A stretch of DNA of 64,000 nucleotides from Streptomyces sclerotialus (lineage in GTDB: Bacteria; Actinomycetota; Actinomycetes; Streptomycetales; Streptomycetaceae), in the NCBI GenBank assembly GCA_000719105.1, contig JODX01000025.1, positions 14,080 to 78,079 of the forward strand, read 5' to 3'. How positions within the stretch are numbered: position 1 is the first letter of the stretch; each line of letters opens with the position of its first letter. Below the pieces are notes generated by a model, which was not told the DNA's origin, did no database searches, and saw only the letters and a program-made list of their open reading frames with translations. Shown piece by piece: positions 25,053-34,898 of this stretch. A program made the translations under genes and the position numbers.

Positions 25053-25786
25053 GACGCCCCCGGGTGGCTGCGGTGCAGGTGCTGCATCTCGGCGAGCATC
25101 CGGCCGAAGGGCTCGGTGTGCACGCCCTGGCGCCCGGCGCCCGCCGTCCACGCACCGGTGCGGGGCCCCTCGGGGACCGTCAGGGTGGCTCGCGCGAGCA
25201 CCTGGCCCACGGACTCCTCCCAGGCGGCCCGCATCCCTTTCCGGTCGACCTCCTCCAGGCCGTCCACCGGCTGGAACATCTCCCCGGTGAAGCGCCACAG
25301 CGTCGTGCACGCCCGCTGCATCCGCGCGTGGCTGTCGTCCGTCCCGTCGCCGAGACGCAGCGTCCACTGCTCGGCGTGGTCCTGGTGGTACGCGACCTCC
25401 TTCACGGCCTTGGCCGCCAGTCCGGCGAACCGGGTGCGCCCGGCGGCCAGTTGCCCGTACAGCAGCCGCTGGTAGGTGGAGAAGTAGAGCTGGCGGGCGA
25501 TGGTGTGGGCGAAGTCGCCGTTCGGCTGCTCGACGAGCTGGAGATTGCGGAAGGCGCGCTCCTCGCGCAGGTACGCCAGCTCGTCCTCGTCACCGGCCAT
25601 CGACAACAGCGCCCGGGCCTGGCCCAGCAGGTCCAGGGCGATGTTGGCGAGGGCGACCTCCTCCTCCAGGACGGGAGCGTGGCCCGCCCACTCCCCCAGC
25701 CGGTGGGAGAGCACCAGGGCGTCGTCGCCGAGGGCGAGGGCGGCGGCCGGGGTCGTCGGAGTGGTCGTGGTGGTCGTGGTCGTCAC
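25046..25786 (-). CDS. paaC: Phenylacetyl-CoA epoxidase structural subunit PaaC
   Basis: A 246-aa all-helical ferritin-like subunit that pairs with PaaA and lacks a full diiron site. Family regions are clear (LGEWAGHAPVLEEEVALANIALDLLGQAR; QLYFSTYQRLLYGQL; VKEVAYHQDHAEQW). The GTG start overlaps the paaB stop by 4 nt. The first residues are an odd Thr-rich tract ([13 protein letters not shown]) encoded by ACC/ACG repeats, which is probably a disordered, length-variable tail. Confidence 0.94.
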   Translation of the reverse strand: MTTTTTTTTPTTPAAALALGDDALVLSHRLGEWAGHAPVLEEEVALANIALDLLGQARALLSMAGDEDELAYLREERAFRNLQLVEQPNGDFAHTIARQLYFSTYQRLLYGQLAAGRTRFAGLAAKAVKEVAYHQDHAEQWTLRLGDGTDDSHARMQRACTTLWRFTGEMFQPVDGLEEVDRKGMRAAWEESVGQVLARATLTVPEGPRTGAWTAGAGRQGVHTEPFGRMLAEMQHLHRSHPGASW

Positions 25787-26070
25787 AGGTGCTGCACCCC
25801 CTCCGGGATCTCGTAGAACGTCGGGTGCCGGTACGGCTTGTCGGCGGCCGGCTCGAAGAACGGGTCCTTCTCGTCGGGCGAGGACGCCGTGATGGCGGCG
25901 GAGGGCACGACCCAGATCGAGACGCCCTCGCCACGGCGGGTGTAGAGGTCGCGCGCGTTGCGCAGGGCGAACTCGGCGTCCGGGGCGTGCAGGCTGCCGG
26001 CGTGGGTGTGGGAGAGGCCGCGTCGCGAGCGCACGAAGACCTCCCACAGGGGCCAGTCGGTGTTCGTCAT
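25783..26070 (-). CDS. paaB: Phenylacetyl-CoA epoxidase subunit PaaB
   Basis: A 95-aa protein starting [21 protein letters not shown]. It is the small subunit of the epoxidase complex, thought to bridge or stabilise PaaAC heterodimers. Length and motifs ([29 protein letters not shown]) are standard. Its ATG overlaps the paaA stop and its own stop overlaps paaC. Confidence 0.95.
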   Translation of the reverse strand: MTNTDWPLWEVFVRSRRGLSHTHAGSLHAPDAEFALRNARDLYTRRGEGVSIWVVPSAAITASSPDEKDPFFEPAADKPYRHPTFYEIPEGVQHL

Positions 26071-27074
26071 ACTCGCTCCGCTCCCGCCTCTTCGCTGTGC
26101 TTGGCCGCGTACGCGGCGGCCGCCTCCCGCACCCAGGCGCCCTCCTCGTGAGCGCGCCGACGCTGGTTGATCCGCTGTTCGTTGCACGGTCCGTTGCCCT
26201 TGAGGACCTGCTGGAACTCGTCCCAGTCGATCGGGCCGAAGTCGTGGTGCCCCCGCTCCTCGTTCCACCGGAGCTCCGGGTCGGGGAGCGTGAGGCCGAG
26301 CGACTCGGCCTGGGGGACGCAGATGTCCACGAAGCGCTGGCGCAACTCGTCGTTCGAGTGGCGCTTGATCTTCCAGGCCATCGACTGCGCGGAGTGCCGT
26401 GACTCGTCGTCGGGCGGGCCGAACATCATCAGGGACGGCCACCACCAGCGGTTCACCGCGTCCTGCGCCATGTCGTGCTGTTCGGGGGTGCCGCGGCTCA
26501 GGGCGAGCAGCAGCTCGTAGCCCTGGCGCTGGTGGAAGGACTCCTCCTTGCAGATGCGGACCATCGCGCGCGCGTACGGCCCGTACGAGCAGCGGCACAG
26601 CGGGACCTGGTTGGTGATCGCCGCGCCGTCCACCAGCCAGCCGATCGCGCCGACGTCCGCCCAGGTCAGGGTGGGGTAGTTGAAGATCGAGGAGTACTTC
26701 TGGCGGCCGCTGTGCAACTTGTCGAGGAGCTCCTCGCGGCTGGTGCCGAGGGTCTCGGCCGCGCTGTACAGGTACAGCCCGTGGCCCGCTTCGTCCTGGA
26801 CCTTCGCCATCAGGATCGCCTTGCGGCGCAGGGACGGCGCGCGCGTGATCCAGTTGGCCTCCGGCTGCATGCCGATGATCTCGCTGTGGGCGTGCTGGGC
26901 GATCTGCCGGACGAGCGTTGCGTGGTAGGCGTCGGGCATCCAGTCGCGTGGCTCGATGCGCTCGTCGGCCGCGACGGCGGCGTCGAAGGCCATCTTGTAC
27001 GCCGTCTCGAGCGCGGCTTCGCCGGCCCGGCCGTCCGTGTGCGTCCGGGCCGCCCGGTGCGCTGCTGTCGCCAT
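26067..27074 (-). CDS. paaA: Phenylacetyl-CoA epoxidase catalytic subunit PaaA
   Basis: A 335-aa diiron monooxygenase subunit that epoxidises the aromatic ring of phenylacetyl-CoA. Diiron ligands lie in carboxylate/His motifs of the helical bundle ([52 protein letters not shown]). ATG 27074 gives [12 protein letters not shown] and is the first gene of the operon. A 16-bp dyad matching the PaaR operator type lies 30 bp upstream of the start, so repression by the TetR protein encoded at 33742 is likely. Confidence 0.95.
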   Translation of the reverse strand: MATAAHRAARTHTDGRAGEAALETAYKMAFDAAVAADERIEPRDWMPDAYHATLVRQIAQHAHSEIIGMQPEANWITRAPSLRRKAILMAKVQDEAGHGLYLYSAAETLGTSREELLDKLHSGRQKYSSIFNYPTLTWADVGAIGWLVDGAAITNQVPLCRCSYGPYARAMVRICKEESFHQRQGYELLLALSRGTPEQHDMAQDAVNRWWWPSLMMFGPPDDESRHSAQSMAWKIKRHSNDELRQRFVDICVPQAESLGLTLPDPELRWNEERGHHDFGPIDWDEFQQVLKGNGPCNEQRINQRRRAHEEGAWVREAAAAYAAKHSEEAGAERV

Positions 27075-27380
27075 CGGTCCCCCTTGACCTCTCGCTCGCT
27101 CCCGACCGATCGTTCGGTTCGCTCCGGTCCATGGTGGGTCGAGGCGCCGTAAGGTGTCAACCGCTGTGGACAACCCATGGCGTCCGTGTGTGCGGTGTGC
27201 TGATACGACCGCTGTTTCCACAGAGGCTGCGCCGGGCGGGCGCGCCTGAGTACCGTTCCGTTCCGCGCGAACACCGCGGTGCCCGGCTGCCGCCGGGCCG
27301 GGCAGGGGCGGTGACGAGCGCCGGGCCCAAGCCCGGGCGCTGCGGAGCGAAGCGGACCGTACTTCGGGAATCGGGACGGA
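27075..27380. other. Divergent promoter region paaA / DUF5819 gene
   Basis: 306 bp holding the PaaR operator (27104-27119) and a perfect DnaA-box-like TTGTCCACA on the minus strand at 27165-27173. No further gene is seen. Confidence 0.5.
27104..27119 (-). promoter_or_regulatory. PaaR-type operator upstream of paaA
   Basis: On the minus strand this reads AACCGAACGATCGGTC, identical to the copy at 32160-32175. The core ACCGAACGATCGGT matches the actinobacterial PaaR core ACCGNNCGNNCGGT known from Corynebacterium. It lies just upstream of the operon start. Confidence 0.75.
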
Positions 27381-28403
27381 ATGGACACGTACGACGAGCG
27401 CTCTGACGCTCCGCGCGAGTCGGAAGCCTCGCGCGGGCCGGACGCCCCGCACGGGCCTTGGACCCCGCACGGGCCTGGGGCCTCGCGCGGGCCGGACGCC
27501 CCGACGGATGGTGGCTCGCAGGTGAGTGACCCGTCGGCCGGTGAATCCCCGGCGGGGGACGCGGTGGCCGTCGCGTCCGCGAGCAGCGACCCGGAGGCCG
27601 CTGAGCCTGTAGGTGAGGTCCCTGCGGTCGACGGCCCGGAGCTTGCTGATCCGGTGGTCGGTGCCTCGGGGGCTGGTGATCCGGTGGGTGACGGCCCCGG
27701 GGCCGCTGATCCGGCGGGGGACGACCGGGCGGCCGACGACCCGCTCACCCGGGGGCGCGCCGGTCTTGCCGCTCTCTCCCTTCCCGCCCAGATCCTGGTC
27801 GCGCTCGCGCTGGCGGTCGTCGCGGTGGTCGCCTGTGTGCATCTCGGGATGGTGTTCCTGCACGTCGCGCCCTCGAACACGGTCACCAAGCAGCACGGTG
27901 AGGCGATCGACGACTGGATCTACCCGGAGTTCGAGCAGAACTGGAAGCTCTTCGCGCCTAACCCGCTGCAGCAGAACATCGCGGTGCAGGTCCGTGCCGA
28001 GGTCGGCACCGCGGAGGGCGGCGTCCGCACGACCGGCTGGTACGACCTGTCCGCGCTGGACGGCGAGGCCATCGACGGCAACCTCCTGCCGAGCCACACC
28101 CAGCAGAACGCGCTGCGCCGCGCCTGGGACTTCTACGTGTCCTCGCACGACGGGGAGGACCGTGCGACGGGCCGGCGCGGAGACCTGTCCGAGCGGTATC
28201 TGCGCCGCCTCGTCGTCATGCGTCTCGAGCGGGAGGGCGCCGCGGGGGCGGGAGAAGTCGTCGAGCGTGTCCAGGTGCGCTCCCGTACCACCGATGTGCC
28301 GCCGCCCGAGTGGAGCGAGGAGAAGGTGTCGGACAAGCCCGTCGTACGGGAACTCCCCTGGTGGCCGGTGACCGAAGCGGACCGGACGGGGGCGGGCGTG
28401 TGA
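27381..28403 (+). CDS. DUF5819 family membrane protein
   Basis: A 340-aa protein from ATG 27381. Residues 1-125 are disordered, with repeats of the GPDAP/HGPG type and then Ala/Asp/Gly-rich sequence. A membrane helix lies at about 133-155 ([22 protein letters not shown]), followed by an extracytoplasmic DUF5819 domain with [15 protein letters not shown]. No function is known. It is coupled to the HTTM gene through a TGATG overlap, and such pairing recurs in Streptomyces, which implies a joint membrane function. Confidence 0.85.
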   Translation: MDTYDERSDAPRESEASRGPDAPHGPWTPHGPGASRGPDAPTDGGSQVSDPSAGESPAGDAVAVASASSDPEAAEPVGEVPAVDGPELADPVVGASGAGDPVGDGPGAADPAGDDRAADDPLTRGRAGLAALSLPAQILVALALAVVAVVACVHLGMVFLHVAPSNTVTKQHGEAIDDWIYPEFEQNWKLFAPNPLQQNIAVQVRAEVGTAEGGVRTTGWYDLSALDGEAIDGNLLPSHTQQNALRRAWDFYVSSHDGEDRATGRRGDLSERYLRRLVVMRLEREGAAGAGEVVERVQVRSRTTDVPPPEWSEEKVSDKPVVRELPWWPVTEADRTGAGV

Positions 28404-29647
28404 TGGGCCGGCTCGCCGCCGCGATAGGCCGTGGCATCGCCCGTGTCACGGATCGCCCGCTGGGGCCGTACCAGACGGCCGTCGTCCGCATCGGCTTCGC
28501 CGGGACCTGGCTGCTGTTCCTGCTCCGTGAGTTCCCGCACCGGCACGAGATGTACGGCCCGGACGGTCCTTGGAGCTGGGACCTCGCCCAGGAGCTCGTC
28601 GCGGGCAACGACGCCTTCACGGTCCTGATCTGGTCCGACAGCTCCGTCTGGTTCGAGGCCGTCTACGGACTGGCCGTGCTGGCCGCCGCGCTGCTCCTGC
28701 TGGGCTGGCGCACCCGCACCATGAGCGTGCTCTTCATGGTGGGCGTCCTCTCGCTGCAGAACCGCAGCGTCTTCATGGGGGACGGCGGCGACAACGTCAT
28801 CCACCTCATGGCGATCTACCTGGTCTTCACGCGCTGCGGCCAGGTGTGGTCCCTGGACGCGCGCCGGGCACGGTCGGTGCGCGAGGCACGCGCGCGTGGG
28901 CGGCGGATCGGGCCCGACCGGGTGGGCCCCGCCCTGTGGGCCGTCCTCGGCTTCGCGCTGCTTCTCGTGTCGCTCGCGGGCTGGCTCGGCGCCGGCTGGC
29001 TCGGCTTCTTCTGGGGCATGTGGGCCGTACAGGGGCTGTGGTGGCTCGTCGGGCACCGCGCGCGGAGCGGTGAGCCCCGGATCCTGCTCGACCTGATCGC
29101 CAACCTCGCCCACAACGCGGCCCTGTTGGTGATTATGGTCGAGACCTGTCTGATCTACGCCACGGCCGGCTGGTACAAGATCCAGGGCACGCGCTGGCAG
29201 GACGGCACCGCGGTCCACTACCCCCTCCACCTGGACTACTTCTCGCCCTGGCCGGCCCTGTCGGAGCTGCTGTCGTCCCACGGCACCCTGGTGATGCTGG
29301 TGACGTACGGGACGGTCGTCGTGCAGGTCGCCTTCCCGTTCACGGTCTTCAACCGGCGTGTGAAGAACGTCCTCCTGGCACTGATGATCACTGAGCACGC
29401 CGTGATCGCCGTCGTGCTGGGCCTCCCGTTCTTCTCCCTCGCGATGATCGCCGCCGACGCGGTGTTCCTGCCGACGTCCTTCCTGAGGAGGCTGGGCCGA
29501 GGGGCGGCACGCGCGCGTGGGAGGCTCCCCTCACGTCGGAGCCGGTGGAACCACCGGTCTCCCGTGCCGGGCGGGCGGCAGCCGGGTGTCCCCGAGGCGG
29601 CCGGGCACCCGCACGTAGGCTTCACGCATGAACGATCCGGTACGTGA
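28403..29647 (+). CDS. HTTM domain membrane protein (vitamin K-dependent gamma-carboxylase-like)
   Basis: A 414-aa polytopic protein beginning [15 protein letters not shown]. The HTTM (horizontally transferred transmembrane) fold covers most of it. [19 protein letters not shown] opens the domain, [17 protein letters not shown] carries the conserved polar loop, and [22 protein letters not shown] is the signature region with Tyr, Lys and His that in gamma-carboxylase relatives is near the active site. About eight to nine membrane helices are evident. The C-terminal 40 residues are basic and overlap the next gene by 20 nt. Substrate is unknown; the DUF5819 partner is the best candidate for physical interaction. 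Confidence 0.85.
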   Translation: MGRLAAAIGRGIARVTDRPLGPYQTAVVRIGFAGTWLLFLLREFPHRHEMYGPDGPWSWDLAQELVAGNDAFTVLIWSDSSVWFEAVYGLAVLAAALLLLGWRTRTMSVLFMVGVLSLQNRSVFMGDGGDNVIHLMAIYLVFTRCGQVWSLDARRARSVREARARGRRIGPDRVGPALWAVLGFALLLVSLAGWLGAGWLGFFWGMWAVQGLWWLVGHRARSGEPRILLDLIANLAHNAALLVIMVETCLIYATAGWYKIQGTRWQDGTAVHYPLHLDYFSPWPALSELLSSHGTLVMLVTYGTVVVQVAFPFTVFNRRVKNVLLALMITEHAVIAVVLGLPFFSLAMIAADAVFLPTSFLRRLGRGAARARGRLPSRRSRWNHRSPVPGGRQPGVPEAAGHPHVGFTHERSGT

Positions 29648-30383
29648 CTGGCGGCGGCTTGCCGACTCCTCCGTCCTGCTCGACGGCTTCCACGCCCTCA
29701 AGCACGCGCTGCGCTTCGGTGCCGAGGTGCCGATGGCCGTCACGGCCGACCGGCGGGCGGCGCTCGCCCTCGCCGACGAGCTCGCCCCGGACGTCCGGGC
29801 CGAGTTCGACGCGCTGCTGACGGAGGTCCCGGAGGCGGCGTACACGGCCCTGGTGCCGCGCCCGCATCCGACCGCCGTGGCAGCCCTGGCGGTGCGCCCC
29901 TCGCGGGAGGCCGGTCTGCGGGAACTGGTCCGTACGCCGCGCACCGCCCCCGTGATCGTCCTCGACAACCCGCGCAATCTCGGCAACGCCGGCGCCGTGA
30001 TCCGGCTCGCGGCCGGCTACGGGGCGACCGGGGTGGTCACCACGGGCACGCTGGACCCCTGGCACCCCACGGTCGTACGCGGTGGCGCGGGCCTGCACTT
30101 CGCGACCACCGTGGAACGGCTGGACGTGGACGAGCTGCCGCCGGGCCCGGTGTTCGCGCTGGACCCGGAGGGCGACGACATCCGCGGGGTGAAGCTCCCG
30201 GACGACGCCGTGCTGGCCTTCGGCTCCGAGCGCAGCGGGCTGTCCGCGGAGCTCCGGGCCCGCACCGATCACCTGGTGTCGCTGCCGATGCGCCCCCAGG
30301 TGTCCAGCTACAACCTCGCGACCAGTGTGGCCATGACGCTGTTCCACTGGAGCGCCGGCGGGGGCGCACCGCTCGGTTCCTAG
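29628..30383 (+). CDS. SpoU/TrmH family RNA 2'-O-methyltransferase
   Basis: A 251-aa SPOUT methyltransferase that methylates ribose in tRNA or rRNA using S-adenosylmethionine. The three SPOUT motifs are intact: NPRNLGNAGAVIR (114-126), FGSERSGLS (198-206) and LPMRPQVSSYNLATSVAM (219-236), which form the trefoil knot and contain the catalytic Arg/Glu/Asn. The N-terminal 100 residues are a substrate-binding L30e-like region. The target RNA cannot be deduced. The stop overlaps the convergent paaN stop by 3 nt (CTAG). Confidence 0.9.
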   Translation: MNDPVRDWRRLADSSVLLDGFHALKHALRFGAEVPMAVTADRRAALALADELAPDVRAEFDALLTEVPEAAYTALVPRPHPTAVAALAVRPSREAGLRELVRTPRTAPVIVLDNPRNLGNAGAVIRLAAGYGATGVVTTGTLDPWHPTVVRGGAGLHFATTVERLDVDELPPGPVFALDPEGDDIRGVKLPDDAVLAFGSERSGLSAELRARTDHLVSLPMRPQVSSYNLATSVAMTLFHWSAGGGAPLGS

Positions 30384-32071
30384 GCCTGCCGGCGTACCTC
30401 CACCACCCGGAAGCGGTTCGCCACGAACGCCCCGTCGCACAGCGCGGCGTTGGCCGCCGGGTTGCCGCCCGAGCCGTGGAAGTCCGAGAACGCGGCCGTC
30501 TGGTTGACGTACACCCCGCCCGTGAGGTTCAGCGAGAGCTGGGCCGCCTCCTCCAGGCACACCTCCTCGACGTCCTGCTCGACGGCCCGGGAGGTGGTGT
30601 ACGCGGCGACCGTCATGGCGCCCTTCTCGCGGATCGTCCGCCGCAGCAGGTCCACCGCGTCGGCCGCCGAGTCCACGGCGACGGCGAAGGAGACCGGGCC
30701 GAAGCACTCGCTCAGGTACGCCGCCTCCGCGTCCGGCTTGGCACCGTCGAGCTTGACGATCACCGGGGTGCGTACGACCGCTTCCGGGAACTCCGGGTTG
30801 ACGATCTCCCGGGAGGGCAGGGCGACTTCACCGAGTGCCGCGGCCGCCTCCAGACGGGCCTTCACGTCCGGGTTCACGATCGCGCCGAGCAGGGCGTTCG
30901 CGCGCGCGTCGTCCCCGAGCAGGCCGTCCACGGCCCTCGCCAGGTCGGTGACGACCTCGTCGTAGGACTTGGGCCCCTCGTTCGTGGTGATGCCCGTGCG
31001 GGGGACGAGCAGGTTCTGCGGGGTGGTGCACATCTGGCCGCTGTAGAGGGACAGCGAGAAGGCCAGGTTGGAGAGCATCCCCTGGTAGTCGTCGGTCGAC
31101 TCCACGAGCACCGTGTTGACGCCGGCCTTCTCCGTGTAGACCTGTGCCTGGCGGGCGTGGGCCTCCAGCCAGTCGCCGAAGGCGGTCGAGCCCGTGTAGT
31201 CGATGATCCGGATCTCCGGGCGCACGGCGAGCGTCTTCGCGATGCCCTCACCGGGCCCTTCGGCTGTCAGCGCCACCAGGTTCGGGTCGAAGCCCGCCTC
31301 GGCGAGCACCTCGCGCGCGATGCGCACGGTGAGCGCCAGCGGCAGCACCGCGCGCGGGTGGGGCTTCACCAGGACCGCGTTCCCGGTGGCCAGGGACGCG
31401 AACAGGCCCGGGTAGCCGTTCCACGTCGGGAAGGTGTTGCAGCCGATGAGCAGAGCGATGCCGCGCGGCACGGGCGTGAACCGCTTGGTCAGCTCCAGCG
31501 GGTCGCGCTTGCCCTGGGGCTTGCTCCACTCCGCGGTACCGGGAGTGCGCGTCTGCTCGAAGTACGCGTACGCGACCGCCTCCAGTCCGCGGTCCTGCGC
31601 ATGCGGGCCGCCCGCCTGGAACGCCATCATGAAGGCCTGGCCGCTGGTGTGCATGACCGCGTGTGCGAGCTCGTGCGTGCGGTCGCTGATCCGCTTCAGG
31701 ATCTCCAGGCAGACCGCGGCGCGCAGCTCCGCGCCCGCGTCCCGCCACGCGCCCTGGCCCGCGCGCATGGCGGGCAGCAGCACGTCCACGTCGGCGTGCG
31801 GGTAGGTGACGCCCAGCTCGATGCCGTACGGCGAGACCTCGCCGCCCACCCAGTCGTCCGTGCCCGGCTGGCCGAGGTCCAGACGGGTACCCAGGAGGGC
31901 GTCGAAGGCCGCCTTGGCCTCGGCGAGGCTCAGGCTGCCGTGCTCGCCGTACGCCTTGGGGTGCTCGGGGTGCGGGGACCAGTACGCGCGCGTGCGGATC
32001 GCTTCCAGCGCCTGGTCGAGGGTGGGCCGGTGCTTGGCGATCAGTTCGTGCGGGAGGGACTCGGCGGCCAT
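30380..32071 (-). CDS. paaN: Phenylacetic acid degradation protein PaaN (aldehyde dehydrogenase family)
   Basis: A 563-aa aldehyde dehydrogenase-superfamily protein of the PaaN type. A PaaN-specific N-terminal region (1-110) precedes the ALDH fold. The NAD-binding part has SLATGNAVLVKPHP; catalytic residues are Glu314 (YTEKAG) and Cys348 (SGQMCTTPQN). It lacks the MaoC hydratase domain found in PaaZ fusions. It acts in ring-cleavage-product oxidation of the phenylacetate pathway. It is divergent from paaH with the PaaR operator between them. Confidence 0.92.
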   Translation of the reverse strand: MAAESLPHELIAKHRPTLDQALEAIRTRAYWSPHPEHPKAYGEHGSLSLAEAKAAFDALLGTRLDLGQPGTDDWVGGEVSPYGIELGVTYPHADVDVLLPAMRAGQGAWRDAGAELRAAVCLEILKRISDRTHELAHAVMHTSGQAFMMAFQAGGPHAQDRGLEAVAYAYFEQTRTPGTAEWSKPQGKRDPLELTKRFTPVPRGIALLIGCNTFPTWNGYPGLFASLATGNAVLVKPHPRAVLPLALTVRIAREVLAEAGFDPNLVALTAEGPGEGIAKTLAVRPEIRIIDYTGSTAFGDWLEAHARQAQVYTEKAGVNTVLVESTDDYQGMLSNLAFSLSLYSGQMCTTPQNLLVPRTGITTNEGPKSYDEVVTDLARAVDGLLGDDARANALLGAIVNPDVKARLEAAAALGEVALPSREIVNPEFPEAVVRTPVIVKLDGAKPDAEAAYLSECFGPVSFAVAVDSAADAVDLLRRTIREKGAMTVAAYTTSRAVEQDVEEVCLEEAAQLSLNLTGGVYVNQTAAFSDFHGSGGNPAANAALCDGAFVANRFRVVEVRRQA

Positions 32072-32159
32072 GCGGGACCAACTCCTCGTCTCAGGAGCTC
32101 CTCGTCGAGCTCAGGACCTGGGTGGAAACAGGGACGGGAACGGACGACACGGCTAGAGT

Positions 32160-32175
32160 AACCGAACGATCGGTC
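32160..32175. promoter_or_regulatory. PaaR-type operator between paaN and paaH
   Basis: AACCGAACGATCGGTC, identical to the 16-mer upstream of paaA, inside the 159-bp divergent region. It can control both paaN and paaH-paaR. Confidence 0.75.
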
Positions 32176-32230
32176 GGGACAAGGGGGTCCGCCGTATCCG
32201 TGGACGACGTCGTGCGGGAGGATCGCGCAC

Positions 32231-33745
32231 ATGACAGCACTCGACCTCAGCAGCCCCGTGGCCGTCGTCGGCACCGGCACCATGGGCCAGGGCATCGCCC
32301 AGGTGGCGCTGGTCGCGGGCCACCCCGTACGGCTGTACGACGCCGTACCCGGCCGCGCCCAGGAGGCGGCCGACGCGATCGGAGCCCGTCTGGACCGGCT
32401 CGTCGAGAAGGAGCGGCTCTCCGGTGCCGACCGGGACGCGGCACGGGCCAGGCTGCACCCCGCCGGAGCTCTCGCCGAACTCGCCGACTGCGGTCTGGTC
32501 GTCGAGGCGGTGCTCGAGCGCCTCGAGGCGAAGCAGGAGCTGTTCCGCGCGCTGGAGGACGTCGTCGCCGAGGACTGCCTGCTCGCCACCAACACCTCGT
32601 CCCTGTCCGTCACGGCCATCGGCGGCGCGCTGCGCCACCCGGGCCGGTTCGTCGGGCTCCACTTCTTCAACCCGGCGCCGCTGATGCCGCTCGTCGAGGT
32701 GGTCTCCGGGTTCGCGACCGACGTCTCGTCGGCCACGCGCGCGTACGAGACGGCCCGGGACTGGGGCAAGGCCCCGGTCGCCTGCGCGGACACCCCCGGC
32801 TTCATCGTCAACCGCCTCGCGCGGCCCTTCTACGCCGAGGCCTTCGCGGTGTACGAGGCGCAGGCCGCCGACCCGGCCACCATCGACGCGGTCCTGCGCG
32901 AGTCGGGCGGCTTCCGGATGGGCGCCTTCGAACTGACCGACCTCATCGGGCAGGACGTCAACGAATCGGTCACCCGCTCCGTGTGGGAGGCCTTCTTCCA
33001 GGACGTGCGCTTCACGCCCTCGCTCGCCCAGCGGCGGCTGGTCGAGTCCGGCCGGCACGGCCGCAAGACGGGGCGGGGCTGGTACGACTACGAGGAGGGT
33101 GCCGAGCGCCCCGAGCCGCACACCGCGGAGCGTGCCCGGCCGCCCGCGTACGTCGTCGCCGAGGGCGACCTGGGACCCGCCGCCGAGCTGCTCGCGCTGG
33201 TGCGCGAGGCCGGCGTCCCCGTCCGCGAGGAGGACGAGGACCACGGCACCCGGTTCGTGCTGCCGAGCGGCGGCCAGCTCGTCCTCGCCGACGGCCAGAC
33301 CTCCGTGGAGTTCCGGGACGTCGTCTACTTCGACCTGGCGCTCGACTACCGCAGGGCCACCCGCATCGCCCTCTCCGCCTCCCAGGACACCTCGCCGCAG
33401 ACCCTCGCCGAGGCCACCGGCCTGTTCCAGGCGCTCGGCAAGGACGTCAGCGTCATCGGGGACGTCCCCGGCATGATCGTGGCGCGCACGGTGGCCCGGA
33501 TCGTCGACCTGGCGCACGACGCCGTCGCCAAGGGCGTGGCCACCGAGGAGGACATCGACACGGCGATGCGTCTGGGCGTCAACTACCCCCTGGGGCCCTT
33601 CGAATGGGGCCGGAGGCTGGGCCGTGGCTGGGCGTACGACCTCCTCGACGAGCTGCACCTGCGCGACCCCTCCGGGCGCTACGCACCGTCCCTCGCGCTC
33701 TACCGCCACGCATACGCCTCCGAGAAGCGGGAGGGCACCTCATGA
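32231..33745 (+). CDS. paaH: 3-hydroxyacyl-CoA dehydrogenase PaaH
   Basis: A 504-aa NAD-dependent dehydrogenase that oxidises 3-hydroxyadipyl-CoA late in phenylacetate breakdown. The Rossmann NAD motif GTGTMGQG is at 14-21. LLATNTSSLSVTAI and GLHFFNPAPLMPLVEVV are HCDH signatures with the catalytic His, and PGFIVNRL precedes the first C-terminal domain. A second HCDH C-terminal-like repeat (about 420-495) makes it the long form typical of PaaH. The start is ATG 32231 after GGGAGGATCGCGCAC. Its stop overlaps the TetR regulator gene by 4 nt. Confidence 0.94.
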   Translation: MTALDLSSPVAVVGTGTMGQGIAQVALVAGHPVRLYDAVPGRAQEAADAIGARLDRLVEKERLSGADRDAARARLHPAGALAELADCGLVVEAVLERLEAKQELFRALEDVVAEDCLLATNTSSLSVTAIGGALRHPGRFVGLHFFNPAPLMPLVEVVSGFATDVSSATRAYETARDWGKAPVACADTPGFIVNRLARPFYAEAFAVYEAQAADPATIDAVLRESGGFRMGAFELTDLIGQDVNESVTRSVWEAFFQDVRFTPSLAQRRLVESGRHGRKTGRGWYDYEEGAERPEPHTAERARPPAYVVAEGDLGPAAELLALVREAGVPVREEDEDHGTRFVLPSGGQLVLADGQTSVEFRDVVYFDLALDYRRATRIALSASQDTSPQTLAEATGLFQALGKDVSVIGDVPGMIVARTVARIVDLAHDAVAKGVATEEDIDTAMRLGVNYPLGPFEWGRRLGRGWAYDLLDELHLRDPSGRYAPSLALYRHAYASEKREGTS

Positions 33746-34332
33746 CCACGGCCAAGCGCGACACGTACACCCCGGAGACGCTGCTCTCCGTCGCCGTCCA
33801 GGTCTTCAACGAACGGGGCTACGACGGCACGTCCATGGAGCACCTCTCCAAGGCGGCCGGCATCTCCAAGTCGTCGATCTACCACCATGTCGCGGGCAAG
33901 GAGGAGCTGCTGCGCCGCGCCGTCAGCAGAGCGCTCGACGGGCTCTTCGGGATCCTCGACGAGGAACACGCGCGCGTGGGGCGTGCCGTGCAGCGGCTGG
34001 AGTACGTGGTGCGGCGCATGGTCGAGGTGCTCATCGCCGAACTGCCCTATGTGACGCTGCTGCTGCGGGTGCGGGGCAACACCGGTACCGAGCGCTGGGC
34101 GCTGGAGCGGCGGCGCGAGTTCGACCACCGGGTCGCCGAGTTGCTGAAGGCCGCGGCCGCCGACGGGGACGTACGCGCCGACGTGGAGGTACGGCTCGCC
34201 ACCCGGCTGGTCTTCGGGATGATCAACTCGATCGTGGAGTGGTACCGGCCGGACGGCCGGGGAGCGGGCGAGCGGGAAGTCGCCGACGCCGTGGCCCAAG
34301 TGGTGTTCGCCGGGCTGCGCGCGGAGCGCTGA
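33742..34332 (+). CDS. paaR: TetR family regulator, probable PaaR
   Basis: A 196-aa TetR-family protein, translationally coupled to paaH (ATGA). The N-terminal HTH at about 12-58 has QVFNERGYDGTSMEHLSKAAGISKSSIYHH; a helical ligand domain with RLEYVVRRMVEVLIAEL and ERRREFDHRVAELL follows. Actinobacterial PaaR proteins bind a palindromic operator and are released by phenylacetyl-CoA. Matching operators lie upstream of paaA and paaN/paaH, so this is very likely the pathway repressor. The ligand is inferred from context. Confidence 0.85.
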   Translation: MTTAKRDTYTPETLLSVAVQVFNERGYDGTSMEHLSKAAGISKSSIYHHVAGKEELLRRAVSRALDGLFGILDEEHARVGRAVQRLEYVVRRMVEVLIAELPYVTLLLRVRGNTGTERWALERRREFDHRVAELLKAAAADGDVRADVEVRLATRLVFGMINSIVEWYRPDGRGAGEREVADAVAQVVFAGLRAER

Positions 34333-34355
34333 GCGGACCGGGCGGCGTCAGCCGC

Positions 34356-34856
34356 TCACCCCTCCGGCTCCAGGTCCTCCTCCTCGAAGACCAGCAGCGT
34401 CCGCGTGCTGAGCACTTCGGGCATGGCCTGGAGCCGGGTGAGCACCAGCTCGCGCAGTGCTCTGTTGTCCGGTGTGTGCACCAGCAGCAGCACGTCGAAG
34501 TCCCCGCCCACCAGGGCGATGTGGGACGCTCCCGGCAGCGCTCTGAGCCTTTCGCGGACCGTGCGCCAGGAATTTTGCACGATCTTCAGGGTGATGTACG
34601 CGGAGGTGCCTTGACCCGCGCGCTCGTGGTCGACGCGGGCGCCGAACCCGCGGATCACGCCGTCCTCGACCAGGCGGTTGATCCGCGCGTAGGCGTTGGC
34701 GCGGGAGACGTGGACGCGCTCGGCGACGGAGCGTATCGAGGCGCGGCCGTCCGCCTGGAGTATCTGCAGGATGTCCCGGTCTATCGAGTCCAGCGGGCGC
34801 GGCGGTGGCGGAACCGGAGTGGGCTCCGGCGGCTCGGCCATTCGTTCAGGTGCCAT
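34356..34856 (-). CDS. bkdR: Lrp/AsnC family regulator, probable BkdR
   Basis: About 166 aa from ATG 34856 (MAPERMAEPPEP), chosen for the GGGAGGCGGGGGG upstream; an ATG seven codons earlier is possible. The N-terminal HTH (about 30-80; IDRDILQILQADGRASIRSVAERVHVSRANAYARINRL) and the C-terminal RAM ligand domain (about 90-160) are typical. It is divergent from the bkd operon and probably senses a branched-chain amino acid or keto acid to control it. The intergenic region carries a 9-bp-arm inverted repeat and a PaaR-like dyad. Confidence 0.85.
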   Translation of the reverse strand: MAPERMAEPPEPTPVPPPPRPLDSIDRDILQILQADGRASIRSVAERVHVSRANAYARINRLVEDGVIRGFGARVDHERAGQGTSAYITLKIVQNSWRTVRERLRALPGASHIALVGGDFDVLLLVHTPDNRALRELVLTRLQAMPEVLSTRTLLVFEEEDLEPEG

Positions 34857-34898
34857 GTCCCCCCGCCTCCCTGCCATGGACGTACTGCGTCCATCACA

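Noticed and set aside
27214..27222. GTTTCCACA upstream of the DUF5819 gene as a DnaA box
   Set aside because: First base departs from the consensus and it stands alone.
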